The notes under the pieces are model-generated. The model saw nothing but the letters and a program-made list of their open reading frames with translations, was not told the origin of the DNA and made no database searches. Of a stretch of DNA of 64,000 nt, positions 49,507 to 61,583 are shown one piece after another. The position numbers were made by a program, and so were the translations under genes. The first letter of the stretch is position 1. Every line of letters starts with the position of its first letter. The DNA lies in contig CAMCVL010000002.1 in the NCBI GenBank assembly GCA_945881985.1, positions 62,001 to 126,000 of the forward strand, written 5' to 3'. Source of the stretch: Rickettsia typhi. GTDB lineage: Bacteria; Pseudomonadota; Alphaproteobacteria; Rickettsiales; Deianiraeaceae.

Positions 49507-49869
49507 ATGAAAGTCTATATTCATAATGAAACAATAGGAGTTACAAGAGCCGTAAAAGTAGGCTTCAGTTGGGTAATTCTATTCTTTGGCTTCATTCCGT
49601 TTATGCTAAGAGGTATGCTTGTGCATGCAAGTCTAATACTTGCTTGGAATGTTGTAGTGTTTTTATCAGAGTACATAAAAATTAGCCATATCGGTATGGA
49701 AATTTTTTATGTTGTTTTTTGCAATTTGGTTTTAGCTTTTATTTGCAATTTGGTTTTAGCTTTTATGGGTAATAAAATGACTGTAGTACATTATTTAGAG
49801 CGAGGCTATAAAAGAACAGGCACAGGCTGGGATTATGCAAATGCAAAATGGGGATTTGTTGTAAAATAG
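49507..49869 (+). CDS. Small membrane protein (DUF2628/HrgC-like)
   Basis: MKVYIHNETIGVTRAVKVGFSWVILFFGFIPFMLRG. Confidence 0.55.
   Translation: MKVYIHNETIGVTRAVKVGFSWVILFFGFIPFMLRGMLVHASLILAWNVVVFLSEYIKISHIGMEIFYVVFCNLVLAFICNLVLAFMGNKMTVVHYLERGYKRTGTGWDYANAKWGFVVK
49718..49765 (+). repeat. Perfect 24-bp in-frame tandem duplication
   Basis: TTTGCAATTTGGTTTTAGCTTTTA x2 (49718..49741, 49742..49765). Confidence 0.95.
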
Positions 49870-50130
49870 TAAGAAAAAAAAGTTTCTGTGATTTGTTTGC
49901 AATGTGTTTTTTCTTGCTCTGTTGTGCATTTTTTGTAATTGATTGGCATAAAATTACTAAATTATTTATTTTGTAGAGTCTTGACTAGAGAGCGTCTTCA
50001 GTCTTAACATTTAATTTTACTAACTTAGTCTTATCTTGAATTATATTAGTACTTCAGGCTAGGTAAGTCCTAAATAAACAAGGGGCAGATAAGATGATTA
50101 CCTAAAAATATCCCCTAAAGGTGGGCGGGA

Positions 50131-51849
<1,719 letters not shown>

Positions 51850-51865
51850 TTAGCAAAGATATTTT

Positions 51866-51938
51866 ATACCAAATCCAGCTGTAAAATTATCATTGACACA
51901 CAATAAGTGTAATCCAATTTTACAAGTGGATTTGGTAT
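51866..51938. repeat. Palindromic element upstream of groEL
   Basis: ATACCAAATCCAgcTGTAAAATT ... AATTTTACAagTGGATTTGGTAT near-perfect inverted repeat. Confidence 0.75.
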
Positions 51939-52044
51939 GTCTACCTTGCAATTTATGATTTAGTGTTGCTATTTTGTTTTTCAAGAACAAATTATCTTTT
52001 TTGTAAAAATTATACCAACTTCGGTCAGGAATAAGATTTTAAAG

Positions 52045-52746
52045 CTAATTGCTAATTTTACAATATCTAAGCTTGTTAATTTGAGATTGATAAGTTTGAT
52101 GATTTTTTTGCCCCAAATCCGAGTTAAAAATAAAATTGCCAGCAACTAAAACGCTAGCACCAGCATTTATTACTTGCTTTGCGGTTTGCTCGTTAATTCC
52201 TCCGTCAACTGATACTTCGGTTTGTAGATTTTTTTGCGAAATTTGATTTGCCACAGCCTCTATTTTTGCAAGAGAAGATGATAAAAATTTTTGCCCACCA
52301 AACCCCGGATTTACACTCATTATCAAAACCAAGTCCAAATCCTCAATAATATAATCAAGGCAAGATTGATGAGTGGATGGCACAAGTGAAATACCAGCTT
52401 TTATACCTTTGGATTTTATGTAGTTAATTATTCTGTCGTGATGGATGCAGGCCTCGTAATGTATGGTGATAATATCCGCTCCAGCATCGGCAAATAGGTC
52501 AATCATGTTTTGCGGATTGTTAATCATTAAATGTACATCAAAGGGTTTTTGAGTAAATGGCTTAATTGATTTTACAACCGGCGGCCCAAAGGTAAGATTT
52601 GGCACAAATGAGCCATCCATTATGTCAAGATGGATGTAGTCAGCATCTGTTTTGTCAAGCAAGGTGAGTTCATTTTGCAAGTTTGCAAAGTCGCCCGATA
52701 GTATTGATGGTGATATTTTAACTTGCTTACCTAGGTTTGATGGCAT
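52045..52746 (-). CDS. rpe: Ribulose-phosphate 3-epimerase
   Basis: KISPSILSGDFANL...YIHLDIMDGSFVPNLTFGPPVV...VLIMSVNPGFGGQKF...VDGGIN; start reassigned. Confidence 0.95.
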   Translation of the reverse strand: MPSNLGKQVKISPSILSGDFANLQNELTLLDKTDADYIHLDIMDGSFVPNLTFGPPVVKSIKPFTQKPFDVHLMINNPQNMIDLFADAGADIITIHYEACIHHDRIINYIKSKGIKAGISLVPSTHQSCLDYIIEDLDLVLIMSVNPGFGGQKFLSSSLAKIEAVANQISQKNLQTEVSVDGGINEQTAKQVINAGASVLVAGNFIFNSDLGQKNHQTYQSQINKLRYCKISN

Positions 52747-52790
52747 AAAAACATAAAGCATTACAACTAACCAACTGCATTTTTGCAAGT

Positions 52791-52866
52791 TGGTGAGCAT
52801 GGAGGGAATCGAACCCTCGACAACCTGATTAAAAGTCAGGTGCTCTACCATCTGAGCTACATGCTC
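52791..52866 (-). tRNA. tRNA-Lys (TTT)
   Basis: Reverse complement GAGCATGTAGCTCAGATGGTAGAGCACCTGACTTTTAATCAGGTTGTCGAGGGTTCGATTCCCTCCATGCTCACCA. Confidence 0.97.
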
Positions 52867-53031
52867 ATTTTAAAACAGCGTAATAGCTTGTCTTAAAACT
52901 AAGTCTATAATTTTTAAAATAATTTAATCTTATTGTCAATAATTAAAATAAAAAAATTACGGACCTTTACAAAGCCCGATTGCAATCCAACTTCTCTGTA
53001 ATATAAATAAGTCTTACTATTTTTTAAACAT

Positions 53032-53360
53032 TAGACCTATTCCATAACCTCATAATTAGACCTCCTGTGTAACATATTATACCTCTTCTACCTCAAAATA
53101 AGCTATCCCCCTTATGCAAACTCTGCAAAAATCCCGGCTCTCTGCAAAACAAGTCAGCCAGCCTCCCCCATGAAGCAAAGCTAAGCAGGCGTAGCTGGCT
53201 AAGGGTGGTTGGAAGGTAGAGCTTAAACCGCTTAGATTAAACCCTTTAGATTAAACATCCTGCATAACAATTGCAAATGCCAAAATCGCAGAAAATGCTT
53301 TGGACTTAGGTTTAATTTGATTGCAGGGATTTGTAATTATGAGGTTATGGAATAGGTCTA
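53032..53360. mobile_element. MITE-like element with perfect 27-bp terminal inverted repeats including flanking TA
   Basis: TAGACCTATTCCATAACCTCATAATTA (53032..53058) and exact reverse complement (53334..53360); no coding ORF inside. Confidence 0.85.
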
Positions 53361-53416
53361 TTGATTTTGTTTATTTTTATAGAAAACAGTTATTTGATTA
53401 GGCGTAAATAAAATGC

Positions 53417-54541
53417 TTAAAACTTAGATTTATCAAGAGCATCAATTAAAGATTGAGAAATATAATCAAATTGCTCTGTGATCATTTTTTTTGCGCTATA
53501 GTGATAATTTTTCTTTCCTTTAGCAAGGTATTCATTTGTAATATCGGTATTCATTTTGGCTTCTTTGTTTTTAAATTGAATACAATCTTCCTGCGTTATT
53601 GCTATTACAGGTTTGCCGCAACGCTCTGCAATTGAACGCAGCTCTGGCGCAACATCTATACATATATCTATTACATAAGGCTCGGTATTTGCAAAAATGT
53701 TTGTAAATTCTTTAATAGTGCAGTATTTATGAGTGTCAAAAAATGGGCTAATGGCATCATTTATTTCTTTACTCCATTGGTAATGTGCATGAGTTATGCC
53801 ATCTATATTATTTATTTTATCTTGTCTTTTTGCCATCTGTACGCAAATTCCTAAAAATTTTACATCAAAATCTATGCCATATGCTGTATTTGGTAGTCTT
53901 CTGACTTTTTCCAATTTGGATTTCCACTCAGAAAAAACACTTGTTAAGTTTTTGATTGCCTCCTTTGAAAAAAAACTTGGTATTACAGGAGCTATAAAGT
54001 AATTAGACATGCCAACCAAAAGAGCGTTAAGTGTTGAAATGGCATTTGGTGATGTATCTATTAACACAAAGTCGTATTTATCTTCTTTAATAAAATCAAA
54101 TATTCTTTTTTGTATATTGTCAAATATCTGCTTAATACCATCCCCGCCGGCATTAACTAGCGTGGATAGCTGATTGTCTAGTTGATATGCAACTAAAGAA
54201 CCTGATATCATATGAAGATTTTTAGAATGGTCACTTTTGTAAATCTCCTTATTATTTTTACTACCGGACATTGCAGATTCAATTACATCTTTAATTGAAA
54301 TATATTTTTTAAGATAGTCTGGCAATAATGACATGTCTTTAATCTCGTTATCCTTGGTTGATTTATTTTTATGGAGCGTATCAACAAGACCGTAAACACT
54401 AATTGTTAAATTTATTTGCGAGTCAGCATCTATAAGCAATACCTTTTTACCTTTGCTTGCCAAAGCGTAGCCTAGGTTGTAAGTTAATGTAGTTTTTCCA
54501 ACCCCACCCTTGTGATTGAAAATTGATATAATCTTTCCCAT
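53417..54541 (-). CDS. ParA/Soj-family ATPase
   Basis: [43 protein letters not shown] deviant Walker A. Confidence 0.9.
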   Translation of the reverse strand: MGKIISIFNHKGGVGKTTLTYNLGYALASKGKKVLLIDADSQINLTISVYGLVDTLHKNKSTKDNEIKDMSLLPDYLKKYISIKDVIESAMSGSKNNKEIYKSDHSKNLHMISGSLVAYQLDNQLSTLVNAGGDGIKQIFDNIQKRIFDFIKEDKYDFVLIDTSPNAISTLNALLVGMSNYFIAPVIPSFFSKEAIKNLTSVFSEWKSKLEKVRRLPNTAYGIDFDVKFLGICVQMAKRQDKINNIDGITHAHYQWSKEINDAISPFFDTHKYCTIKEFTNIFANTEPYVIDICIDVAPELRSIAERCGKPVIAITQEDCIQFKNKEAKMNTDITNEYLAKGKKNYHYSAKKMITEQFDYISQSLIDALDKSKF

Positions 54542-54611
54542 ATGAAGCACAATAAATAAATTGATACCTATAATATTTAACTACTACATAATAAAATGCA
54601 ACTTATCTTTT

Positions 54612-55175
54612 TCAGGAAGCACAAAAACTCGCAAATTTTTGCAGATTAAAATCAAGTAAAGCCTCCATGCCCCCAAAGCACTTAAGCATTGCATTATCAA
54701 GCTTTTGCAGCTCTGCCTCATCCTTAATTTTTGCAAGAACATAATCACTAACCTGCTCTTTGTAAAGCGGCTTTGAGATTCCGATTCTAAGCCTATAATA
54801 CCCACTGCCAATACAGCCCGAGATTGACTTAAGCCCATTATGCCCCCCATCCCCGCCGCCTATCTTTGCTTTTATGCGTCCGGTTTCAAGGTCAAGGTCG
54901 TCGTGTATAACTATTGTTTTTGAGGCTTCAATTTTGTAAAATTTTGCAACCTCAAGCACAGAGGCACCAGAAAGATTCATAAATGTTTGTGGCTTAAGCA
55001 GTATTACATCTTTATTAAATAATTTGGTTTTAATGATTTGAGAGTTTTTGCCAAAGCTTACAAAAGCACCGCACCTGTGCCTAAAGGCAATAAAGTCCAA
55101 GAGGTCAAAACCTATATTGTGGCGTGTTTGGGTGTATTTATCACCCGGATTGCCAAGCCCTACAAGAAGTATCAC
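54612..55175 (-). CDS. pth: Peptidyl-tRNA hydrolase
   Basis: LLVGLGNPGDKYTQTRHNIGFDLLD...KPQTFMNLSGASV...GGGDGGHNGLKSI. Confidence 0.96.
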   Translation of the reverse strand: MILLVGLGNPGDKYTQTRHNIGFDLLDFIAFRHRCGAFVSFGKNSQIIKTKLFNKDVILLKPQTFMNLSGASVLEVAKFYKIEASKTIVIHDDLDLETGRIKAKIGGGDGGHNGLKSISGCIGSGYYRLRIGISKPLYKEQVSDYVLAKIKDEAELQKLDNAMLKCFGGMEALLDFNLQKFASFCAS

Positions 55176-56464
55176 TTTTGATTTTCAAAAATGATAAAAT
55201 GATTATTCTCGTAGACTAGCCCAATTTCACCATTTTTCATTCTAATAGCGTCCTTGCCAAAGGTATCGTATCTCCAGCCAGTCATGCATTTAACCTTGGG
55301 GTTGTCAAAGCTTGCAATAACGGCTAAGTCTCTGTTATTTGCAATCAGTGCAGATGATATATTGTATTGCTGCGATTTTACTCTTAGCAGTATTTTTAAC
55401 ATGTCAACCAAGGGAATGTATTTGTTTGGAATGTCCTGCACATCGGCTTCAATATCAGTTTTTTCAAGAATAACTTTTTGTGCCGCAGTGATTGCAGATA
55501 TTATCCTGCGAGAATGCACGGCTCTTAAGATAGATTTATTTAAGTTTTTTACCTCAGCAAGCTCTTCGTGAGAAGTGGGGTTTTTCTCCGCTATGTCAAT
55601 TAAAGTTGCATCACTGAGTATTGTGTAAGGATTGATGTTCATGCGTTTTGCAGTGAGCTCACGCCATTCGGCGATTTTTTTTATTCTTCTTACAACATCC
55701 ATCTTTGTTGTGTTAAATTGAATTTTAATCCAAGCATTTTCTATGCTTTTTTCGTAGACTGATGGATCTTGAGTAAGCTCTGCAACTATATCGTTGTGAA
55801 TTGTTATTCTGCCACTTAATTTAAGCTCTTCATGCAAAAAGTTATAAAGCAAACGGATCGACTGGGAGTTGATTGTTGCCCTATCAAGAGCCTTTGCACC
55901 AATTGGTCGTAGTTTGTAATTGATTTTAATTGGGTCACGCACCTTAAATGTTGTGCCAAAGTTTTGGTAGAGAACATCTCTGTAATCGCAGTTTTTTTCG
56001 GCATTGCAAAGCATTGATGCAATATGCAAGTCAAAAATATTGCGAGGAATTTTTTTGTATCTTGAATATATTGTTGAAAGTGATTTTTTTGCATCGTAAA
56101 TCACCTTTTTTATACTATCATTAAACAAAAATTTTTGCACGATTTCATCATCCATATCCTCTTGCATCATGTCAATTATGTATGTATCTTCATTGCTTGA
56201 AATGGACAATAAGGATAGTTTTTCATTGTAGCTATCAATTTTTTGATACTCAAAAGACATAAAAACAATATCGCAATTTTGTAGCTTTAACATTGCTTCG
56301 TTTAAGGTGTCAAAGCTGTCCGCAAACAAATAATTAAATTTGGATACATAGCCATCTAGACCTTCGTTATTAAAATCAAAATCATTATGTTTTTTGAAAT
56401 TGGGATTGTTATTAATATTTTTATTAATAAAACGACCGCCACCAAAGCTTCTATCGTTAAACAT
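55172..56464 (-). CDS. rnd: Ribonuclease D-like 3'-5' exonuclease with HRDC domain
   Basis: VYDAKKSLSTIYSRYKKIPRNIFDLHIASMLC...; HRDC-like WRELTAKRMNINPYTILSDATLIDIA. Confidence 0.85.
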   Translation of the reverse strand: MFNDRSFGGGRFINKNINNNPNFKKHNDFDFNNEGLDGYVSKFNYLFADSFDTLNEAMLKLQNCDIVFMSFEYQKIDSYNEKLSLLSISSNEDTYIIDMMQEDMDDEIVQKFLFNDSIKKVIYDAKKSLSTIYSRYKKIPRNIFDLHIASMLCNAEKNCDYRDVLYQNFGTTFKVRDPIKINYKLRPIGAKALDRATINSQSIRLLYNFLHEELKLSGRITIHNDIVAELTQDPSVYEKSIENAWIKIQFNTTKMDVVRRIKKIAEWRELTAKRMNINPYTILSDATLIDIAEKNPTSHEELAEVKNLNKSILRAVHSRRIISAITAAQKVILEKTDIEADVQDIPNKYIPLVDMLKILLRVKSQQYNISSALIANNRDLAVIASFDNPKVKCMTGWRYDTFGKDAIRMKNGEIGLVYENNHFIIFENQK

Positions 56465-56800
56465 ACCTCAATGAAAAAAATATACAATATAAAAAATTAA
56501 GTACCAAAATCATAAAAAACAAGAAACCAAACTACGGCAAAATTTACTATTAATAAGATTAAACCCTAAATCTATAAAAAGCAATATAAATAGATAAATA
56601 CAAGACGCATATCATAATTATTGCTACTATTTTTTATAGTCAAGTAATTTTATAAGAAAAATTACACTTTTTTGGCACTTTGAATACAAAAATTCTCTTA
56701 GGCAAACTCTATCAATAAAGTAATATTGATATATTATATATCTATTCTAAATTTCAACAAAATATTTGTTAAAATTTAATAATTTGCAAAAATTATACTA

Positions 56801-57826
56801 CTAAAGCAAATAAGTATCAAGATATTTTGTATTTTGTATTATTTCAATATCCTTGAGTATTTGATGCTTTAAATCTTCCATTTTGTCAAATTTTTGCTCT
56901 GGGCGTACAAATGCAAGCAACTCAATATCAATATTTAATCCATACAAATCTAAGTCGGCATCAAGTAAGTGAGCCTCCAAAGTTAAGATATTAAAATTTA
57001 CATCTAGGCTTGGTTTTATGCCTATATTGCAAATTGCATTGTATTTTGGTCCTTTTGGTAGTTTTACCAAGGCTTTGTAGACGCCGTATTTAGGCATGGC
57101 AAATTTATCTTGATTTAAGATAATATTGGCGGTTTTAAAGCCTAAAACCTTACCTGCAAGCCCAAGCCCCCTTGTAACCTTGCCAGATATTGAGTAATTT
57201 TTAAACATTAAAGAATTTGCTTCTACAACATCGCCTTTTGCAATTAATGTTTTAATGTAATTTGCAGATAAAGCAGTTTGATTGTCTTGCAAATAAACAT
57301 TTGGCACTATGCTTGTGGCAATGTTGTTGGCTAAAAATGATGTGTCGCCTAGACCTTCAAACCCAAATTTAAAACTTTTGTAGCAAACCAAATGCTTAGC
57401 ATTTAGGCAATGGCGTAGATATTGTTCTACAAAATCTTGGTGACTTAAGGATGCAAAATCTGGAGTAAATTTTTGCAAAATTATTGTCAGGGTTTTAGGT
57501 TGCTGCGGGATGCAATTTAACTTTAAATACTCTTGGTAAATTTGCTTTATTAAAATTACCCGTTGCTTTATGGAATACAGAGGTTTTGTATTGTATTTGT
57601 TTTTGTAGCCATACCCAGTTATCAAGCATGGATTGGGGTGCAGTATTACTATACAAGGGGCAAGGTTAAGGCTTGTAGACAATTTAAAAAGGTTAAATAG
57701 CAGAGCCTTGTGCCCAAGGTGCAGGGCGTCAAACTTGCCAATAGTGATAACGCTTTTATCCTGCATAAAGCAAGTGTTAAAAAAGTCTTTACTTAGATTT
57801 AATCTTTTAAGCCTTAGCATTTGCAT
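56801..57826 (-). CDS. ribF: Bifunctional riboflavin kinase/FAD synthetase
   Basis: VITIGKFDALHLGHKALL; GKVTRGLGLAGKVLGFKTANI; CNIGIKPS; exact start uncertain. Confidence 0.88.
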   Translation of the reverse strand: MQMLRLKRLNLSKDFFNTCFMQDKSVITIGKFDALHLGHKALLFNLFKLSTSLNLAPCIVILHPNPCLITGYGYKNKYNTKPLYSIKQRVILIKQIYQEYLKLNCIPQQPKTLTIILQKFTPDFASLSHQDFVEQYLRHCLNAKHLVCYKSFKFGFEGLGDTSFLANNIATSIVPNVYLQDNQTALSANYIKTLIAKGDVVEANSLMFKNYSISGKVTRGLGLAGKVLGFKTANIILNQDKFAMPKYGVYKALVKLPKGPKYNAICNIGIKPSLDVNFNILTLEAHLLDADLDLYGLNIDIELLAFVRPEQKFDKMEDLKHQILKDIEIIQNTKYLDTYLL

Positions 57827-58601
57827 CTTGCAATAAATCATCTATGGCTAAAATGCCTTCCTTTTTGCCAAGGCACACAAGATATATCTCCTTAGATTCC
57901 TTACGCGATGAGCTTGGTTTAAAGTAATGCACCTTAGTAAAATGTTTTTTTAAATTTTTCACAAACTCAACCTCGCCGCTACCCATAAAAAGCTTCATCA
58001 CCAAATTACCGTTTGTTTGCAAAAATTGCAAGGCAAAGTCAAAAACATCCTCGCAAACACTTAAGATTTTCATATGGTCAAGGTCAAAATTGCCTGTTGT
58101 ATTTGGGGCAATGTCCGATATTATGAGGTCAAAACTACTGCAAAGAGTTTTAATTTGCTCCTTTACTTCAGGCTCTAAAAAATCACCTTGTATAAAATCT
58201 GTTTGGGGCACGGGGTCAATATCCAAGATGTCAAGGGCGATGATTTTTGCTGTTTTATTTTTATCTCTGCATATTTGCGTCCACCCTCCGGGTGCGGCAC
58301 CAAGGTCAAGAATCTTACTTGCTTTTTTAATTAAATTATACTTATCATCTATCTCGTTAATTTTAAAGCAGGCACGGCTGCGGTAACCAAGCTCTTTTGC
58401 CTTATGCACAAAGGGGTCGTTTATCTGCCTTTGTAGCCAGCTTTTGCTTGACACAGATAGCTTTTTGGAATATATCTTGTTTGTTTTTTTAATGCCACGC
58501 ATGCTTGCAGCCTCAAAGGCGGCATCTTTTATGTTAAAAGAGGATACGATAAATTTATCCTCAACCTTTCGTTCCGTTTTAGGAGTATTTTTTTTTGACA
58601 T
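57807..58601 (-). CDS. rlmE: 23S rRNA 2'-O-methyltransferase RlmE
   Basis: RSRACFKINEIDDKYNLIKKASKILDLGAAPGGWTQ...LIISDIAPNTTGN...VMKLFMG. Confidence 0.93.
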   Translation of the reverse strand: MSKKNTPKTERKVEDKFIVSSFNIKDAAFEAASMRGIKKTNKIYSKKLSVSSKSWLQRQINDPFVHKAKELGYRSRACFKINEIDDKYNLIKKASKILDLGAAPGGWTQICRDKNKTAKIIALDILDIDPVPQTDFIQGDFLEPEVKEQIKTLCSSFDLIISDIAPNTTGNFDLDHMKILSVCEDVFDFALQFLQTNGNLVMKLFMGSGEVEFVKNLKKHFTKVHYFKPSSSRKESKEIYLVCLGKKEGILAIDDLLQDANAKA

Positions 58602-58659
58602 ATTATAATAACTAAGCTAAGCTTTACACAAACTGTGTTATGTAATTTTTATAAGTAAA

Positions 58660-59298
58660 ATGTTTTGCAGTCAATCTTATTTGCAAATTAAGCAAAATCT
58701 TGCTTTAAACAAGGCGTGTAATGTTAATCTTGTTGCCGTGTCTAAAACCATGCCTGTGCAAGATGTAATGGATGCTATAAAACACGGGCAGCTTTGCTTT
58801 GGTGAGAACAGAGTTTTGGAGGCAATTGAAAAATTTACCGATTTAAAATCGCAAAACAAGGATATTAAATTGCATCTTATAGGGCATTTGCAAAAAAACA
58901 AGGTGAGTGATGCGGTAAAAATTTTTGATGTCATTGAAACTGTGGACTCCTTAGAGCTTGCCACTTTGCTACATCACGAAGAGCTTAAGCAGGGTAAAAA
59001 GCTCAAATACTTTGCACAGGTTAACATTGGCATGGAACAGCAAAAAACTGGATTAGCACCAGAGGATTTGGCTAATTTTTTAACTTCTTGCCCCTTGAAC
59101 ATTAGCGGGCTTATGTGCATTCCGCCAGTTGATGATAACACTGCACTTTATTTTTTACTACTTAACAAGCTTGCTAAAAAGTTTGGCTTAAGCGAGCTTA
59201 GCATGGGTATGTCTGCCGATTACGAGCTTGCAATAAGGCTTGGGGCAACAAATGTAAGGCTTGGTAGTATAATTTTTGGCACAAGAGCAGATGGTTAA
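58660..59298 (+). CDS. YggS-family PLP homeostasis protein
   Basis: VNLVAVSKTMP...HLIGHLQKNKV...QVNIGMEQQKTG...LSMGMSADYELAIRLGATNVRLGSIIFG. Confidence 0.93.
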   Translation: MFCSQSYLQIKQNLALNKACNVNLVAVSKTMPVQDVMDAIKHGQLCFGENRVLEAIEKFTDLKSQNKDIKLHLIGHLQKNKVSDAVKIFDVIETVDSLELATLLHHEELKQGKKLKYFAQVNIGMEQQKTGLAPEDLANFLTSCPLNISGLMCIPPVDDNTALYFLLLNKLAKKFGLSELSMGMSADYELAIRLGATNVRLGSIIFGTRADG

Positions 59299-59450
59299 GA
59301 TAGCTTATCGGCGGGGAGATTTGGCAAAATAATTGAATTTAACATAAATATATTGTTTTTACACAAAAACTATTGACACAAAAAAATATCTACTTTAAAA
59401 TTATAAAGCAAGAGCTTGTTTTGTGTTATTAACTAGCTTTGCCTTAGTAC

Positions 59451-59525
59451 TGGGATGTCGCCAAGCGGTAAGGCAACGGGTTTTGATCCCGTCATTCGTA
59501 GGTTCGAGTCCTTCCATCCCAGCCA
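59451..59525 (+). tRNA. tRNA-Gln (TTG)
   Basis: TGGGATGTCGCCAAGCGGTAAGGCAACGGGTTTTGATCCCGTCATTCGTAGGTTCGAGTCCTTCCATCCCAGCCA. Confidence 0.97.
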
Positions 59526-59539
59526 TTTTGTTAAAATTT

Positions 59540-60607
59540 ATGCCTCCGTTTGTTTTCAAAATCAGTTCAAAGCTCAAGCAGATTGTTGACCTTGTAAAAA
59601 ACAGAACAATATCTATATCAAAACCAAAGATTAAAAAGACAAAAAAGGTTAAAATCAAGGCAAAAAATTGCAACATAACAGGTAGCGGATATAGGGATAG
59701 AGCAATCTTACTTGCCTTTGTAAGTGAGCTTAAGGCAAAACTTGCATTTTGGAAGCTTAGTTTTTTTGCAATTTGTTTTGCTCTAATTTTTTTACTTGGT
59801 GTTACTACGGTTTTTACAACAAAAAGTTTTATTGCAAAAATTACAATTGAAGGTGCAATAGCAACGGATGCAAAAATTAACAAAGCAATTAGTGAGCTTA
59901 AAAACAATAATAAAATTGCCGCTGTTATATTTAACATCAACTCGCCTGGGGGCACGATTACTGGCAGTGAGTCTTTGTATCTTACAATAAAAGAACTTTG
60001 TTTAAAAAAGCAATGCGTTGCAACAATTGAGGACTTGGGTGCAAGCGGTGCTTATCTTGCAAGCCTTGGCACGGGATATATTATTGCAAAAAACACAAGC
60101 CTTGTTGGTTCAATTGGTGTAATTATGAACTCGTGGAACGCCGAAGAACTGGTGAAAAAAATAGGTCTTAAGAGTGTTAAGTTTAAAACATCCAAATTTA
60201 AAGCTGCACCAAGCGGGCTTGAGGAGCCAGATGAGGAGGTTAAAGCATATATTCAAAGCCTTATAAATGATGGTTTTGAATACTTTACATCCATAGTTAG
60301 ACAATCTAGAGGTGATAGACTTAAAAATCAAGAGGAGGCTTTTAGTGGTAAAGTTTTTAGCGGTAGGCAGGCTTTAGCCATAGGTCTTGTTGACGAAATT
60401 GGCGGCGAGGCTGAGGCTCTTAGATATTTTGCCGGCAAAAGCAAATCGCTAGCTAACCTAAGTGTAAAAGACATTAACCTTACTGAGGATGAAAAAAAAG
60501 ACTCGTTGCTTAATCGCTTAATTGGCAGGGCGGCAAGCCTTGCTACCACGGCTAGCTTAAAGTCAATCAAGCAAGCTAACAACAATATTGCTGAGTTAAA
60601 TTTTTAG
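59540..60607 (+). CDS. sppA: Signal peptide peptidase SppA-like S49 protease
   Basis: INSPGGTITGSESLYLTIKEL...LGASGAYLASLGTGYIIAKNTSLVGSIGVIM; start moved past tRNA-Gln. Confidence 0.9.
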   Translation: MPPFVFKISSKLKQIVDLVKNRTISISKPKIKKTKKVKIKAKNCNITGSGYRDRAILLAFVSELKAKLAFWKLSFFAICFALIFLLGVTTVFTTKSFIAKITIEGAIATDAKINKAISELKNNNKIAAVIFNINSPGGTITGSESLYLTIKELCLKKQCVATIEDLGASGAYLASLGTGYIIAKNTSLVGSIGVIMNSWNAEELVKKIGLKSVKFKTSKFKAAPSGLEEPDEEVKAYIQSLINDGFEYFTSIVRQSRGDRLKNQEEAFSGKVFSGRQALAIGLVDEIGGEAEALRYFAGKSKSLANLSVKDINLTEDEKKDSLLNRLIGRAASLATTASLKSIKQANNNIAELNF

Positions 60608-60614
60608 TTAAAAC

Positions 60615-61556
60615 TTGTCTTTTCTAACCAATTTAAAATACGACTCGGTAGTGATAACTGGGCCTACTGCAACGGGCAAGTCGGCAGCTGCAATTGATGT
60701 AGTGAACAATTTTGCATCCAAATCCATCAAATCTGCGATTATAAATGCCGATTCCAAGCAAATTTACGCATCCGTGCCAATTATCACAGCCCAGCCTAAT
60801 TGCCACGACCTTAAAGCTTGCCAGCATTATCTATACGGCTTTTACACAAATAAAGAGGCTTTGCAGCACAGATATTCGGTTGCCAAATGGTTTTTTGCCG
60901 TTAAAGACCTGTGCCTTAGCCTTAAGCTGCAAGGCATTGTGCCAATTATTGTTGGTGGTAGCGGATTTTATATTGAAGCCCTAACTCAAGGGCTTCAAAA
61001 CCTGCCGGAGCTTAACTTAGAGCATCAGCTTAAAGCTAGTAACGCACTGCGTGACATGGGGCATCAGGCTCTTTTAGACCATGTTAAAACCCTTGATCAA
61101 TCAACACCAAGCGACCCATACCGCCTTGTTAAAAACTATGCCTATTTACTGCAATTTAACAGGTCAATTAGCAGCTACTTTAACGAGCCTCGCCACCAAG
61201 CTGGGCTTAGCCCGTTAAAAATTGCCTTATTGCCACCAAGAGAGCTTATTTACAAAGAATGCAATCAAAGACTTGACAAGATGCTACAAGACGGGCTTTT
61301 GCAGGAGGTTAAGGCGATTATTGACGGCGAAGCGGAAGTGTGTGATGCAATTAAAACTACTAGCGGATTTTGCCACATAGAAGCTTACTTAAAAGGCAAT
61401 ATTACCCTTGATGAATGCATGGAAAAAAGCAAGCAAGACACACGCAACTACGCCAAAAGGCAAACAACATGGATTAAAAATCGCTTGGCTGACAAGAATT
61501 TTACCATCTGCCCTTCAAAACAAGAGCTTTGTAAGCTTGTGCTGCATTGTTTTTAG
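60615..61556 (+). CDS. miaA: tRNA dimethylallyltransferase
   Basis: VVITGPTATGKSAAAIDV...INADSKQIYASVPIITAQP; TTG start. Confidence 0.93.
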   Translation: MSFLTNLKYDSVVITGPTATGKSAAAIDVVNNFASKSIKSAIINADSKQIYASVPIITAQPNCHDLKACQHYLYGFYTNKEALQHRYSVAKWFFAVKDLCLSLKLQGIVPIIVGGSGFYIEALTQGLQNLPELNLEHQLKASNALRDMGHQALLDHVKTLDQSTPSDPYRLVKNYAYLLQFNRSISSYFNEPRHQAGLSPLKIALLPPRELIYKECNQRLDKMLQDGLLQEVKAIIDGEAEVCDAIKTTSGFCHIEAYLKGNITLDECMEKSKQDTRNYAKRQTTWIKNRLADKNFTICPSKQELCKLVLHCF

Positions 61557-61583
61557 CGGCAAATTACTTTAAAAATTATTCCC

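Noticed and set aside
52747-52851. Rpe N-terminal extension in the ORF track (MVEHLTFNQVVEGSIPSML...)
   Set aside because: These codons are the reverse-strand tRNA-Lys gene plus spacer; the conserved Rpe sequence begins at the Met at 52746.
59423-59539. SppA N-terminal extension in the ORF track (MLLTSFALVLGCRQAVRQRVLIPSF...)
   Set aside because: Overlaps and translates tRNA-Gln; a better start is the ATG at 59540.
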